A stretch of 64,000 nucleotides of DNA from contig NZ_CP092915.1 in NCBI RefSeq assembly GCF_022557175.1, forward strand, positions 1,054,001-1,118,000, in the 5' to 3' direction. The DNA is from Mycolicibacterium sp. YH-1. GTDB lineage: Bacteria > Actinomycetota > Actinomycetes > Mycobacteriales > Mycobacteriaceae. The translations under genes and the position numbers were made by a program. Numbering within the stretch: the first letter of the stretch is position 1; every line of letters begins with the position of its first letter. Below the pieces are notes generated by a model, which did not search any database, had not been told where the DNA came from, and saw nothing but the letters and a program-made list of their open reading frames with translations. Shown here piece after piece: positions 16,555 through 27,333 of this stretch.

Positions 16555-17007
16555 CTAGGCCTCAGCGGCGGCCTTGATACGAGATAACGAATCGTTCATC
16601 CCCGCGAGCAGCTCCTGTTCGAAGCTGGGCACACCGCCCATCAGGGAGTTCACCAGAGCGTTCGACACGGCCTTGACGCCGTTCTCGGCGTGGCGGCTCT
16701 CGATGAGGCGAGTGCCGGCGGCGGTGGGTTCCAGTTCGTAGGACCAGACGGTGTTGTTCTCGTTGACCCGGAACGCCAGCTTGCGCTCCGGGTCGAACTC
16801 AGTGATCCGGCTGGTGGTCGGCCAGAACATGAAGCCGCGCCGGTTCAGGTTGACCGTCCGGGTGCCCGGGCGAAGCGGACCGAACGCCCGCATCATCCGG
16901 CACTGCGGGCTCCAGCGAGGCATCTGGGAGAGGTCCGACACCAATGCCCACACCTTGGCGGGCGGTACGGTGATGTCGATCTCGGCTTGCAACAACGGTT
17001 CCGCCAT
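16555..17007 (-). CDS. SRPBCC-family protein (polyketide cyclase/START-like)
   Basis: A 150-residue START-like domain: LLQAEIDITVPPAKVWALVS is the first strand and helix, RWSPQCRMMRAFGP follows, and the long C-terminal helix is FEQELLAGMNDSLSRIKAAA. These proteins bind a hydrophobic ligand in a deep pocket; no ligand can be assigned. It ends one base after the convergent DUF3027 stop, and it lies 16 bases after the DUF2530 gene on the same strand. Confidence 0.85.
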   Translation of the reverse strand: MAEPLLQAEIDITVPPAKVWALVSDLSQMPRWSPQCRMMRAFGPLRPGTRTVNLNRRGFMFWPTTSRITEFDPERKLAFRVNENNTVWSYELEPTAAGTRLIESRHAENGVKAVSNALVNSLMGGVPSFEQELLAGMNDSLSRIKAAAEA

Positions 17008-17023
17008 TACCCCTCCAACGCTT

Positions 17024-17299
17024 TCAGGTCAGGCCGCTCTGGGCTCCACGGGAGCCGCGGCGTACGGCGCGACGTTGCCACAGAAAGATCGCTGTGCCAA
17101 GGACTCCGACGCCGAGGCCCGCGATGGTGACGGGGCGACACTCGTGCAGGCCGGGCAGCGTGAAGGCCAGGATCGCCGCGACGCACCACCCCGCGGCGAT
17201 AACCACGATGACCGGCCACGGCTGCAGTAGGGCGGCAGGCAGCGCGGGTGGTTCGGGCGCCTCCCGCTGGGCGGGGGCGCCGGGGTCGGATCCGGCCAC
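17024..17299 (-). CDS. DUF2530 membrane protein (Rv0879c-like)
   Basis: A 91-residue protein with two predicted transmembrane helices (WPVIVVIAAGWCVAAILAFTL and TIAGLGVGVLGTAIFLW) between a Pro/Ala-rich N-terminus and a basic C-terminus. Length and position match Rv0879c. Function is unknown. It is divergent from the MarR gene 73 bases away. Confidence 0.78.
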   Translation of the reverse strand: MAGSDPGAPAQREAPEPPALPAALLQPWPVIVVIAAGWCVAAILAFTLPGLHECRPVTIAGLGVGVLGTAIFLWQRRAVRRGSRGAQSGLT

Positions 17300-17372
17300 A
17301 AAGTCAACCTAGTCGATGTGCGGCTGCGTCCCTGCGACCGATCGAGGTGGCCGGTCGGTAGTCTGATGCCTC

Positions 17373-17804
17373 GTGAGCGACGCCAACGCCCGCCTGGCCA
17401 GCGACCTGTCGTTGGCGGTGGTGCGGCTGGCCAGGCAGTTGCGCTTCCGCAGGCCGGATTCACCGGTGTCGCTGTCGCAGTTGTCGGCGCTGGCCTCGCT
17501 GGCCAAGGAGGGACCGATGACCCCCGGTGCGCTGGCCGTGCGTGAACGCGTGCGTCCGCCGTCGATGACGCGGGTTATCGCCTCGCTGGCCGACCTGGGC
17601 TTCGTGAACCGGGCCGCTCATCCCGACGACGGCCGCCAGGTGCTGGTGTCGGCGTCGCAGGCGGGTCTCGAGCTGATCGAGGCGGAGCGCCGCGCCAGCC
17701 GCGAATGGCTGCAGCAGCGGCTGGCCGAACTGACGGCCGACCAGCGTGAGACACTGCTCCAGGCCGCCGATCTCATGTCGGCGATCGTCGACGAAGGCAC
17801 GTGA
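17373..17804 (+). CDS. MarR-family transcriptional regulator (Rv0880-like)
   Basis: A 143-residue winged-helix regulator. [20 protein letters not shown] is the positioning helix, [19 protein letters not shown] the recognition helix and [17 protein letters not shown] the wing. The GTG at 17373 gives the standard length. The stop overlaps the start of the rRNA methyltransferase (GTGA), so the three genes from here to the DUF2537 gene form a coupled operon. Ligand unknown. Confidence 0.92.
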   Translation: MSDANARLASDLSLAVVRLARQLRFRRPDSPVSLSQLSALASLAKEGPMTPGALAVRERVRPPSMTRVIASLADLGFVNRAAHPDDGRQVLVSASQAGLELIEAERRASREWLQQRLAELTADQRETLLQAADLMSAIVDEGT

Positions 17805-18667
17805 GCGGGCCCGCCCGCGCGGCCAACGTCATTGACGTTGACGATCCGGCCGACCCCCGACTCGATGACTTTCGAGACCTCAACAGCATTGACCGCAGGC
17901 CGGATCTGCCGAGCGGCAAGGGTTTGGTGATCGCCGAGGGTGTGCTGGTGGTGCAACGCATGCTGGTGTCGCGGTTCACCCCGCGCGCGTTCCTCGGCAC
18001 CGACCGGCGGCTGCGCGAGCTGACCGATGACCTCGCGCGCACCGACGCCCCGTACTACCGCGCCAGCGCTGAGGTGATGGCCGAGGTGGTCGGCTTCCAC
18101 CTCAATCGCGGGGTTCTCGCGGCGGCTGCCCGGCCCGCGGAGTTGACGCTGGAGGCGGTGCTGGACGGCGCCCGCACCGTGGCGGTGCTCGAGGGTGTCA
18201 ACGACCACGAGAATCTGGGCTCGATCTTCCGCAACGCGGCGGGCCTGGACGTTGACGCGGTGGTGTTCGGCACCGGCTGCGCCGATCCGCTCTACCGGCG
18301 GGCGGTCCGGGTCTCCATGGGGCATGCGCTGCTGGTGCCCTACGCCTGGGCGCCGGACTGGCCTGCTGATCTGGATACGCTGCGAGACAAGGGGTTCCGG
18401 TTGCTGGCCATGACGCCCGCTCCTGCCGCGCCATCGCTGGCGGAGGCGATGGCGGGGCTGGCCGATGATCGGGTCGCGATGCTCGTCGGCGCCGAGGGGC
18501 CCGGCCTGAGTGAGCGGGCGATGCGTGCGAGCGATGTGCGCGTGCGGATCCCGATGTCGCGTGGCACCGACTCGCTCAACGTCGCGACTGCTGCCGCGCT
18601 GGCGTTCTACGAGCGGGCTAGGGTGGCGACGGGCAGGAGCGAAGCGACCGGGGAGGGCCACCAGTGA
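17801..18667 (+). CDS. TrmH/SpoU-family RNA 2'-O-methyltransferase
   Basis: A 288-residue SPOUT methyltransferase, counterpart of Rv0881. The N-terminal substrate-binding domain ([12 protein letters not shown]...[15 protein letters not shown]) precedes the knotted SpoU domain with motif 1 [16 protein letters not shown], motif 2 [15 protein letters not shown] and motif 3 [19 protein letters not shown]. Family members methylate ribose in rRNA or tRNA; the target here is unknown. It overlaps both neighbours by four bases. Confidence 0.92.
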   Translation: MSGPARAANVIDVDDPADPRLDDFRDLNSIDRRPDLPSGKGLVIAEGVLVVQRMLVSRFTPRAFLGTDRRLRELTDDLARTDAPYYRASAEVMAEVVGFHLNRGVLAAAARPAELTLEAVLDGARTVAVLEGVNDHENLGSIFRNAAGLDVDAVVFGTGCADPLYRRAVRVSMGHALLVPYAWAPDWPADLDTLRDKGFRLLAMTPAPAAPSLAEAMAGLADDRVAMLVGAEGPGLSERAMRASDVRVRIPMSRGTDSLNVATAAALAFYERARVATGRSEATGEGHQ

Positions 18668-18936
18668 CCGACGAAGCCACGCCCTGGGGGACCGGGCTGA
18701 CGGTGGCCGCGTTCGTCGCGGCGCTCACGGCTGCGGCGATCATCGTGCTGAGTCTCGGTCTCACCCGTGTGCATCCGCTACTGGCGGTGGGTCTCAACAT
18801 CGTCGCGGTGGGTGGTCTCGCGCCGACGGTGTGGGGCTGGCGCACCCGCCCGGTGTGGCGGTGGTTCGTCCTGGGCAGTGCCGTCGGCGTCGCGATCGGT
18901 TGGCTGGCGATGCTGGCGATCGTGCTCGGCGGCTAG
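18664..18936 (+). CDS. DUF2537 membrane protein (Rv0882-like)
   Basis: A 90-residue protein with three predicted membrane helices (LTVAAFVAALTAAAIIVLSL, LLAVGLNIVAVGGLAPTV, FVLGSAVGVAIGWLAMLAIV). Equivalent in position and size to Rv0882. Function unknown. Its GTG overlaps the methyltransferase stop, completing the marR-methyltransferase-DUF2537 operon. Confidence 0.82.
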   Translation: MTDEATPWGTGLTVAAFVAALTAAAIIVLSLGLTRVHPLLAVGLNIVAVGGLAPTVWGWRTRPVWRWFVLGSAVGVAIGWLAMLAIVLGG

Positions 18937-18951
18937 ACCGCCAGCATCAGC

Positions 18952-19761
18952 TCACGGCTGGGTGCCGGAGCGGACGCCCAGCAGGACGTCCTCCCAGGCA
19001 GGCACCTCAGGCTTGCGCCGACGCGCGCGTGCCGGCTTGGCTGCGGGCGGGGCGGCTGGCGGTTCGGGTGCGGCGACCGGTTCGGGCGCAGGAGCAGGTG
19101 CCGGCGGGGCCACCGGTGCGGGCACCGAGAAGTCCAGCTGCGGCACGGGTGCCACGGCCCGCAGCGGACGCCGGTCGAAGTCGGGATCGACGAGTTCGGC
19201 GGCGGCATCGTCGAACGCGGTGGCCGTGCCGCCGTGTGCGCCGGGTGTGAACCGGAAGTGCGCGACGTTGTCCGACCTGCCGGCCTTCCACGCCAGCTGT
19301 ACCGTCCAGCGGCCGTCCTCATTGCGCCAGGCGTCCCAATTCGTCGACTCCGGGTCGAGGCCGCGTCCCACGAGTGACGTCGTCACCGTCTCGAGCAGTG
19401 TCAGCACCGACGGGCCGTCGGCGAGCACCGGGTGTGCGGCGGTCGCGAGTTCGGCCGCGCGGGAGCGCTCCAGCAGTACCGGGTGGGCGAATCTCTCGAC
19501 GCGTGCGATGTCGACACCGGCCGCCGAGGCGACCTGTTCGACGGATGCGCCCGCGCGGATCTTGGCTTGGATATCTCGGGGGCGCAACGTGTTCGGAATC
19601 TCGACCTCGACTTCGGGTTGACGCGATATGACGCGCTCCCCGCGCACTGCGGCGCGCAGGCGGTCATCGACATTCAGGATGAACTTCTCTGGGGAGTCCG
19701 TGCTTTCGCAGATGATGCGATCGGCGTCGACGTCGAGTCCAACAACCTTGAGTTCCCGCAT
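18952..19761 (-). CDS. sepH: Septation protein SepH (DUF3071)
   Basis: A 269-residue cell-division protein, orthologue of Rv0883c. The conserved N-terminal domain begins MRELKVVGLDVDADRIICE and includes a helix-turn-helix-like element PRDIQAKIRAGASVEQVASA. The middle is Pro/Ala-rich, and the conserved C-terminal motif RRRKPEVPAWEDVLLGVRS is intact. In Streptomyces and mycobacteria SepH binds FtsZ and promotes its assembly. It converges with the DUF2537 gene. Its start lies at the end of a gap after serC on the same strand. Confidence 0.93.
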   Translation of the reverse strand: MRELKVVGLDVDADRIICESTDSPEKFILNVDDRLRAAVRGERVISRQPEVEVEIPNTLRPRDIQAKIRAGASVEQVASAAGVDIARVERFAHPVLLERSRAAELATAAHPVLADGPSVLTLLETVTTSLVGRGLDPESTNWDAWRNEDGRWTVQLAWKAGRSDNVAHFRFTPGAHGGTATAFDDAAAELVDPDFDRRPLRAVAPVPQLDFSVPAPVAPPAPAPAPEPVAAPEPPAAPPAAKPARARRRKPEVPAWEDVLLGVRSGTQP

Positions 19762-19883
19762 TCCAGACCTCCTCTGGCCGCCGGACCTAGCGCGGCTTAA
19801 CCGATGACCCTACTGCGTTACCGACTCGTGACCGCGTTGACACGCGGGGGTTGACTGCAGGTGCTGGCTAAATGCGTACTTGC

Positions 19884-21648
<1,765 letters not shown>

Positions 21649-21675
21649 CGCCGCCGAAATACTTCCCGGTCGTCG

Positions 21676-22440
21676 TCAGTTGGTCAGGATTCGGGCTCCG
21701 TCGGCGGTGACGGCGACGGTGTGCTCGCTGTGGGCGGCACGCGCCCCGCTGGCGGTGCGCAGCGTCCAGCCGTCCGAGTCGTGCGTGTAGTCGTCGGAGC
21801 CGTCGGCGATCAGCATGGGTTCGATCGCGATGACAAGCCCGGGCCGCAGCTTCATGCCCTTGCCGCGACGGCCCTCGTTGGGTACGTGGGGATCCTCGTG
21901 CATGGTGCGGCCGATGCCGTGACCGCCGTGGTCGGCGAGCATGCCGTACCCGGCCCGCCGGGCGGACGTGGCGATCGCGTGGCCGATGTCGCCGAGGGTG
22001 TTTCCCGGTCGGACCGCGGCGATACCCGCGGCCAGGGCGGCGTCGGTCGCCTCGATGAGCGCGGTGTCGCGGGGATCTGCCGCGCCGATGACGAAGCTGC
22101 GTGCGGCGTCACCACACCAGCCGCCAAGGACTGCACCGAAGTCCACCGAGACCAGGTCGCCCTCGGCCAGCACCGCTGTCGTGGGGATGCCGTGCACGAC
22201 GGCGTCGTTGACGCTGGTGCACAGGACCGCGGGAAACGGTGAGGGTGCCCACCGCGGGTGGTAATTCAGGAACGGCGATGTGGCCCCGTGCTTGGCCAGC
22301 ACGTCGGCGGCCACGGCGTCGAGGTCCTTGGTGGAGCAGCCCGGGGCGGCGTGCGCGACGACTGCGCGCAGCGCCTCAGCGACGACGGCACCCGCCGCGG
22401 CCATCGACTCGATCTGGGCAGCGCTCTTCAGCTCGACCAT
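21676..22440 (-). CDS. map: Type I methionine aminopeptidase
   Basis: A 254-residue metalloprotease that removes N-terminal methionine. The five metal ligands are visible: Asp100 (VSVDFGAV), Asp111 (CGDAARSF), His174 (HGGHGIGRTMHEDPHVP), Glu207 (IAIEPM) and Glu239 (HSEHTVAV). There is no N-terminal SH3-binding extension, so it is the short type. A perfect CRP-like palindrome begins four bases upstream of its ATG. It is convergent with the CAP protein. Confidence 0.94.
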   Translation of the reverse strand: MVELKSAAQIESMAAAGAVVAEALRAVVAHAAPGCSTKDLDAVAADVLAKHGATSPFLNYHPRWAPSPFPAVLCTSVNDAVVHGIPTTAVLAEGDLVSVDFGAVLGGWCGDAARSFVIGAADPRDTALIEATDAALAAGIAAVRPGNTLGDIGHAIATSARRAGYGMLADHGGHGIGRTMHEDPHVPNEGRRGKGMKLRPGLVIAIEPMLIADGSDDYTHDSDGWTLRTASGARAAHSEHTVAVTADGARILTN

Positions 22441-22444
22441 TGAG

Positions 22445-22460
22445 TGTGACCTGCCTCACA
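22445..22460 (+). promoter_or_regulatory. Perfect CRP-like palindrome
   Basis: TGTGACCTGCCTCACA fits the mycobacterial CRP consensus TGTGA-N6-TCACA at all ten fixed positions. It sits between the divergent map and diiron oxygenase genes, 4 bases from the map start and 118 bases from the oxygenase start. In M. tuberculosis, CRP controls serC and Rv0885 from the equivalent intergenic region. Confidence 0.8.
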
Positions 22461-22578
22461 TGTGATGGGGATTACCGGGCTGGCGCACATATCGCGCAAG
22501 TCATGTTCAAAACCTGGGACCACGGGTACTGTATTTAGACAGCAAGCCGACAAATGTAAACCTCACGGGAGGCTTCGA

Positions 22579-23619
22579 ATGGCCGTCAAGACAGCACCCA
22601 CACCGGGTCGGACGCGCATCATCCGGCGCTGGCGCAAGAACATGGACGTCCTCGACGACACCGCATACGTGGACATGCTCACCACACTGTCCGAGGGGTC
22701 GGTGCGACGCAACTTCAATCCCTACACCGACATCGACTGGGACTCGCCCGAGTTCGCGGTGATCCCGGATGACGACCGCTGGATCCTGCCCGGGACGGAC
22801 CCCTTCGGCAAGCACCCCTGGTACCAGGCGCAGTCCAGGGAACGCCAGATCGAGATCGGCATGTGGCGCCAGGCCAACGTCGCCAAGGTCGGCCTGCACT
22901 TCGAGTCGATCCTGATCCGCGGCCTGATGGAGTACGCGTTCTGGACACCCAACGGCTCACCCGAGTACCGGTACTGCCTGCACGAGGCGGTCGAGGAGTG
23001 CAACCACACCCTGATGTTCCAGGAGATGGTGAACCGCATCGGCGCCGATGTGCCCGGCATGCCGCGGCTGCTCAAGTGGATTCAGCCGACCATCCCGCTG
23101 GTCGCCGGACCGCTGCCGATTCCGTTCTGGTTCGGCATCCTCGCCGGCGAGGAGCCGATCGACCACACACAGAAGAACGTCCTGCGCGAGGGCAAGACCC
23201 TGCATCCGATCATGGAGCGCGTCATGGCCATTCACGTGGCGGAGGAGGCGCGGCACATCTCATTCGCCCACGAGTACCTGCGCAAGCGCGTTCCCCATCT
23301 GCCGCGACGCAAGCGGTTCTGGTTGTCGCTCTACGTCCCGCTGACGATGCGGATCCTGTGCTCGGCCATCATCGTGCCGCCGCGGGCGTTCTGGAAGGAA
23401 TTCGACATCCCGCGCTCGGTGCGCAAGGAGATCTTCTTCCGCTCGCCCGAGTCTCGGCAGATGCTGCGCGACATGTTCGGCGACGTGCGGATGCTGGCCC
23501 ACGACACCGGCCTGATGAACCCGCTCGCCAAGATCATGTGGCGGATCTGCCGGATCAACGGCGCGCCGAGCCGCTACCGCAGCGAGCCCGCGCGCCAGCA
23601 CCTGGTCCCGGTCGCGTAG
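22579..23619 (+). CDS. AurF-like diiron oxygenase (Rv0885-like)
   Basis: A 346-residue predicted diiron N-oxygenase. Candidate ligands are Glu109 (HFESILIR), Glu140 and His143 (EECNHTLMF), Glu192, His219, Glu223 and His226 (HVAEEARHISF). The spacing E-x2-H, 27 residues, H-x3-E-x2-H agrees with what I recall for AurF. AurF oxidises an arylamine to a nitro group; the substrate here is unknown. The ATG is preceded by ACGGGAGGCTT. fprB begins four bases after the stop, which suggests it supplies electrons. A perfect CRP-like site lies upstream. Confidence 0.88.
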   Translation: MAVKTAPTPGRTRIIRRWRKNMDVLDDTAYVDMLTTLSEGSVRRNFNPYTDIDWDSPEFAVIPDDDRWILPGTDPFGKHPWYQAQSRERQIEIGMWRQANVAKVGLHFESILIRGLMEYAFWTPNGSPEYRYCLHEAVEECNHTLMFQEMVNRIGADVPGMPRLLKWIQPTIPLVAGPLPIPFWFGILAGEEPIDHTQKNVLREGKTLHPIMERVMAIHVAEEARHISFAHEYLRKRVPHLPRRKRFWLSLYVPLTMRILCSAIIVPPRAFWKEFDIPRSVRKEIFFRSPESRQMLRDMFGDVRMLAHDTGLMNPLAKIMWRICRINGAPSRYRSEPARQHLVPVA

Positions 23620-23623
23620 GCGC

Positions 23624-25303
23624 ATGCCGCACGTCATCACCCAGTCGTGTTGCAGCGACGGGTCCTGTGTCTACGCGTGTCCGGTGAACTGCATCCATCC
23701 GTCACCGGATGAGCCCGGCTTCGCGACAGCAGAGATGCTCTACATCGACCCAGTGGCCTGCGTCGACTGTGGAGCCTGCGTCTCGGCCTGTCCCGTCGGC
23801 GCCATCGCGCCCGACAGCAAGCTCGAGCCGCAGCAGCTGCCGTTCATCGAACTCAACGCGTCCTTCTACCCGAAGCGCGAGGGCAAGCTGCCGCCGACGT
23901 CGAAGCTGGCGCCGGTGCTCGAGGCGCCGATGATTCACCCGCGTCCGAGCGGCCCGTTGACCGTGGCGATCGTCGGGTCCGGGCCGGCAGCCATGTATGC
24001 CGCCGACGAGCTGCTGACGCAGAAGGGTGTGTGCGTCAACGTCTTCGAGAAGCTGCCGACGCCGTACGGGTTGGTCCGGGCCGGCGTCGCCCCCGATCAC
24101 CAGACCACCAAGCGTGTCACCTGGCTGTTCGACCGGACGGCGCGCATGTCGGGATTCACCTTCTACCTCAACGTCGAGGTCGGAGCCCATGTCAGCCACG
24201 CCGAGTTGATGGCACACCACCATGCCGTGCTCTACGCCGTGGGCGCGCCCAACGACCGTCGGCTCGATGTCGAGGGCATGGGTCTGCCGGGCTGCGGAAC
24301 CGCCACCGAACTGGTGGCGTGGATCAACGGGCATCCCGACTGCACCACGCTTCCGGTGGATCTGAGCCACGAGCGGGTGGTGATCGTCGGCAACGGCAAC
24401 GTCGCACTTGACGTCGCCCGGATTCTGACGAGCGACCCGGATGTCTTGGCTCGCACCGACATATCCGATCAGGCGTTGGCGGCGCTGCGCGACTCGCGCG
24501 TCCAGGAGGTCGTGATCGCGGCCCGGCGCGGGCCCGCGCAGTCCGCCTTCACGCTGCCCGAGTTGATCGGGTTGACCGCCACCCACGAGGTGGTGCTCGA
24601 CACCGCGGATCACGACCTGGTGCTGCGCGATCTCGCCTGTGAAACCGATCCGTTGACCCGCAACAAACTTGAGATACTGTCAAAGCTGCCGGACGCCTCG
24701 GCTCCCAGCGCTCGACCCCGAATCAGGCTGGCCTACCGCCTCACCCCGCAGCGCGTGCTCGGCGAGTCACGTGTGGAGGGTATGGCCTTCGCGGTCACCG
24801 GCACCGATGAGCTTCGGTCGCTGGAGGCCGGGTTGATCCTGACGTCGATCGGCTACCGCGGCAAGCCAATTCGCGACCTGCCGTTCGACGACGACGCCGG
24901 CGTGGTGCCCAACGACGCCGGGCGGGTCCTCGATCCAGGCAGTGAGACCGCGGTGCCCGGCACGTATGTCGCCGGCTGGATCAAACGCGGGCCCACCGGA
25001 TTCATCGGCACCAACAAGTCGTGTGCGGCACAGACCGTCGCTGAGTTGGTGGCCGACTACAACGCGGGTCGGCTCGCCGATCCGTCGAGTGGGTCGGCCG
25101 CACTGGACCGGTTGGTGCGTGGCCGTCAACCCGACGTCGTCGACGGTGCCGGATGGAAGGCCATCGATACTGCGGAGATCGCCCGCGGCGGCGATTCGCG
25201 GCCCCGCGACAAGTTCACCACGATTCCCGAGATGCTCGATGCAGCGGCGAGCGCACCGACCCCGTCACTGGGCCGGCGACTGCTCGCGGGATTGCGCCGC
25301 TAG
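23624..25303 (+). CDS. fprB: Ferredoxin-fused ferredoxin-NADP reductase FprB
   Basis: A 559-residue fusion. Residues 1-70 form a two-cluster bacterial ferredoxin (SCCSDGSCVYACPVNC and ACVDCGACVSACPVGAI). The rest is an adrenodoxin-reductase-like flavoprotein with FAD motif VAIVGSGPAAMYAA, the PYGLVRAGVAPDH signature, and NADP motif VIVGNGNVALDVARIL. The C-terminal GWIKRGPTGFIGTNKSCA is also characteristic. It transfers electrons from NADPH through FAD to the iron-sulfur domain. Equivalent to Rv0886. Four-base spacing from the diiron oxygenase indicates co-transcription and a likely redox partnership. Confidence 0.95.
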   Translation: MPHVITQSCCSDGSCVYACPVNCIHPSPDEPGFATAEMLYIDPVACVDCGACVSACPVGAIAPDSKLEPQQLPFIELNASFYPKREGKLPPTSKLAPVLEAPMIHPRPSGPLTVAIVGSGPAAMYAADELLTQKGVCVNVFEKLPTPYGLVRAGVAPDHQTTKRVTWLFDRTARMSGFTFYLNVEVGAHVSHAELMAHHHAVLYAVGAPNDRRLDVEGMGLPGCGTATELVAWINGHPDCTTLPVDLSHERVVIVGNGNVALDVARILTSDPDVLARTDISDQALAALRDSRVQEVVIAARRGPAQSAFTLPELIGLTATHEVVLDTADHDLVLRDLACETDPLTRNKLEILSKLPDASAPSARPRIRLAYRLTPQRVLGESRVEGMAFAVTGTDELRSLEAGLILTSIGYRGKPIRDLPFDDDAGVVPNDAGRVLDPGSETAVPGTYVAGWIKRGPTGFIGTNKSCAAQTVAELVADYNAGRLADPSSGSAALDRLVRGRQPDVVDGAGWKAIDTAEIARGGDSRPRDKFTTIPEMLDAAASAPTPSLGRRLLAGLRR

Positions 25304-25308
25304 CGGTT

Positions 25309-25770
25309 TCAGCCCTGACCCATCGACTTGGCGACCTCGTTCATGTCCACCTCACGAACGGTCTGCGCCAACGACCAGTGATGCCCGAACGGATCACGGA
25401 CGGCGCCGTAGCGGTCGCCCCAGAACTGGTCCTCCAGTGGGGCGATGACGGTGGCGCCGGCATCGAGTGCCCTTTGGAATCTGGCATCGACGTCGTCGGC
25501 GAACTGCAGGTGGATGGTGACTGGGCTGCCACCAAGGGCGGTCGGCGTCATCGACTTTCCCCCGCTCATCTCTGGGAAGTCGTCATTCAGCATGACCATC
25601 GTCCCGTTGATGTCCAGCGCGGCGTGGATCAACTTGCCGTCGGGTCCGGGCATACGGATCCACTCGGTGGCCCCGAATGCCTTGACGTAGAAGTCAATGG
25701 CTGCGGCGGCGTCGTCGACGACCAGGTGTGGGACGAGGAAGGGGGCGGTGGGACGTGTCGGCTCGGTCAT
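25309..25770 (-). CDS. VOC-superfamily (glyoxalase-like) protein
   Basis: A 153-residue protein with two beta-alpha-beta-beta-beta modules: VPHLVVDDAAAAIDFYVKAF in the first and VTIHLQFADDVDARFQRALD in the second. The pattern FGHHWSLAQ near the end is typical of the PhnB/YdcF-like subgroup. Metal-binding residues cannot be assigned with confidence. It matches Rv0887c and marks the end of the conserved block before the accessory island. Its tail lies five bases from the convergent fprB stop. Confidence 0.87.
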   Translation of the reverse strand: MTEPTRPTAPFLVPHLVVDDAAAAIDFYVKAFGATEWIRMPGPDGKLIHAALDINGTMVMLNDDFPEMSGGKSMTPTALGGSPVTIHLQFADDVDARFQRALDAGATVIAPLEDQFWGDRYGAVRDPFGHHWSLAQTVREVDMNEVAKSMGQG

Positions 25771-25826
25771 GAGGGCTCCTCTCGAAGGGGATGTTCACCA
25801 CTACCGACCATCCGCTCGGGGGAAAC

Positions 25827-26513
25827 TCATCGCAAGGGCTCAGACTTCCCCGCCCACACGCCGCGGGTATGCGTGATGTGATGGGCTGTCAGCCGTTCGG
25901 CGGCGGGGCCGTCGCCGCGTTCGACGGCGTCGAGGATGGTGCTGTGCTCATGGGTCGAGACGCGGAACGCTTCTGTGCCTGCGACCTTGTTCAGCCCGTA
26001 CAGGCGGCTTTGATCGCGCAGTCTGCTGACGGCGTCAACGAGGTACGGATTGTTGAGCGATTCCAGTAGTTGCAGGTGCATTTGACGGTCGCAGTCGAGG
26101 AATTCGGTCCAGTTTCCCGCTTCTGCCGCTTGATCGGCCCGCGCAGCCAGTGCGCGTAAAGGTTGTAGGTCGGTGACGAGTCGGCGTTGGGCGACTTCGC
26201 GCATGGCGACCGGTTCGATCATCAGCCGTAGGTCGATGATGTTGTCCAGCTCCCGCTCGGAGAGCACTCGAACCTTGAAACCCTTGTTGCGCAGCATTTC
26301 AATGAGTCCGTCTTGAGCGAGCGTGAGCAGCGCTTCCCGGATCGGGGTGATCGAGACCTTGAGTTCCTCTGCGACCTGCCCGACGGCGTAGATGGTGTCG
26401 GGGACGAATGCGCCGGAGTTGATGCGCGCCCGCAGAACACGTACGGCGTCGTCACGCAGGCTATGGCGGGTCAACCCGGCGCTTTCGGTTATCGACACAC
26501 CCGTTCCCTTCAA
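25827..26513 (-). CDS. GntR/FadR-subfamily regulator of the catabolic island
   Basis: A 228-residue regulator. The winged helix (residues about 18-80) contains YAVGQVAEELKVSITPIREA and GLIEMLRNKGFKVRVLSE. The C-terminal FCD domain is helical with putative metal ligands in FLDCDRQMHLQLL, STHEHSTILDAVE and AHHITHT. FCD regulators usually repress catabolic genes until a carboxylate or amino-acid ligand binds. Two overlapping copies of a palindrome found at the other two island promoters lie 18-46 bases before its ATG, which supports autoregulation. The ABC transporter genes lie upstream on the same strand. Confidence 0.9.
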   Translation of the reverse strand: MKGTGVSITESAGLTRHSLRDDAVRVLRARINSGAFVPDTIYAVGQVAEELKVSITPIREALLTLAQDGLIEMLRNKGFKVRVLSERELDNIIDLRLMIEPVAMREVAQRRLVTDLQPLRALAARADQAAEAGNWTEFLDCDRQMHLQLLESLNNPYLVDAVSRLRDQSRLYGLNKVAGTEAFRVSTHEHSTILDAVERGDGPAAERLTAHHITHTRGVWAGKSEPLR

Positions 26514-26530
26514 ATCCCTCGCACGCCATT

Positions 26531-26559
26531 AAGGTGTCACACCCAGGGTGTCATACATT
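26531..26559 (-). promoter_or_regulatory. Two overlapping predicted GntR operators before gntR
   Basis: AAGGTGTCACACCCA (26531-26545) and AGGGTGTCATACATT (26545-26559) share the palindrome seen at the island promoters. Read on the minus strand, the second contains TAATGT, a fair -10 box in the same register as at the other two sites. Assignment to this GntR protein is inference from position and repetition. Confidence 0.6.
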
Positions 26560-26568
26560 ACGACGCGG

Positions 26569-27333
26569 CTAGGGCAACACAGTGCGAAGGAAGGTCTTCG
26601 TGCGTTGCTCGCGGGGGTTGGTCAGGAGTTCGGTGGGCGGTCCTTCCTCGATGACGGTGCCGTTGTCCATGAAGATCAGACGGTCGGCGACGTCGCGGGC
26701 AAATCCGAGTTCGTGCGTCACGACGATCATGGTCATTCCGGATGCAGCGAGGCCCTTCATGACGGTGAGCACCTCCCCGACGAGTTCGGGGTCGAGAGCC
26801 GAGGTGGGTTCGTCGAACAGCATGACGGCGGGGCGCATGGCCAGTGCCCGCGCGATGGCGACTCGCTGTTGTTGGCCGCCCGACAACTCGCGCGGGTAGG
26901 CGCCGGCTCGATCGGCTAGGCCGACCTTCTGCAGAAGGTCGTGAGCGTGCGCCACGGCGTCGTTACGTGGTTCGCCCTTGATCTGGGTGGGGGCCTCGAT
27001 GATGTTCTGCAGCACCGTGCGGTGGGCGAAGAGGTTGAACGATTGGAACACCATCCCGACGTGTTGACGCTGCCTGGCGATATCGCGGTCGGTCAGTTCG
27101 CGCAGACGCCCTCGGTGGCGCTCGTAGCCGATGGTCTCGCCGTTGATCTCTATCCGACCAGCGTCGATGGGTTCGAGGTGGTTGAGGCAACGCAGGAGTG
27201 TCGACTTGCCCGATCCGGATGGGCCGATGATGCACACCGTCTCACCTCTGGTGACCTGTAGGTCGACTTCGTTGAGCACCGTGAGGCCGTTGAACCGTTT
27301 GACCACGGCCTCTGCGTTGATAAGCGGAGTCAT
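26569..27333 (-). CDS. Polar amino acid-type ABC importer, ATP-binding subunit
   Basis: A 254-residue ATPase of the GlnQ/HisP type. Walker A is [17 protein letters not shown], the signature [18 protein letters not shown], Walker [21 protein letters not shown] and the H-loop [14 protein letters not shown]. The [16 protein letters not shown]-loop is typical of amino acid importers. The ATG overlaps the permease stop by four bases. It drives uptake of the island substrate with the permease and lipoprotein upstream. Confidence 0.94.
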   Translation of the reverse strand: MTPLINAEAVVKRFNGLTVLNEVDLQVTRGETVCIIGPSGSGKSTLLRCLNHLEPIDAGRIEINGETIGYERHRGRLRELTDRDIARQRQHVGMVFQSFNLFAHRTVLQNIIEAPTQIKGEPRNDAVAHAHDLLQKVGLADRAGAYPRELSGGQQQRVAIARALAMRPAVMLFDEPTSALDPELVGEVLTVMKGLAASGMTMIVVTHELGFARDVADRLIFMDNGTVIEEGPPTELLTNPREQRTKTFLRTVLP

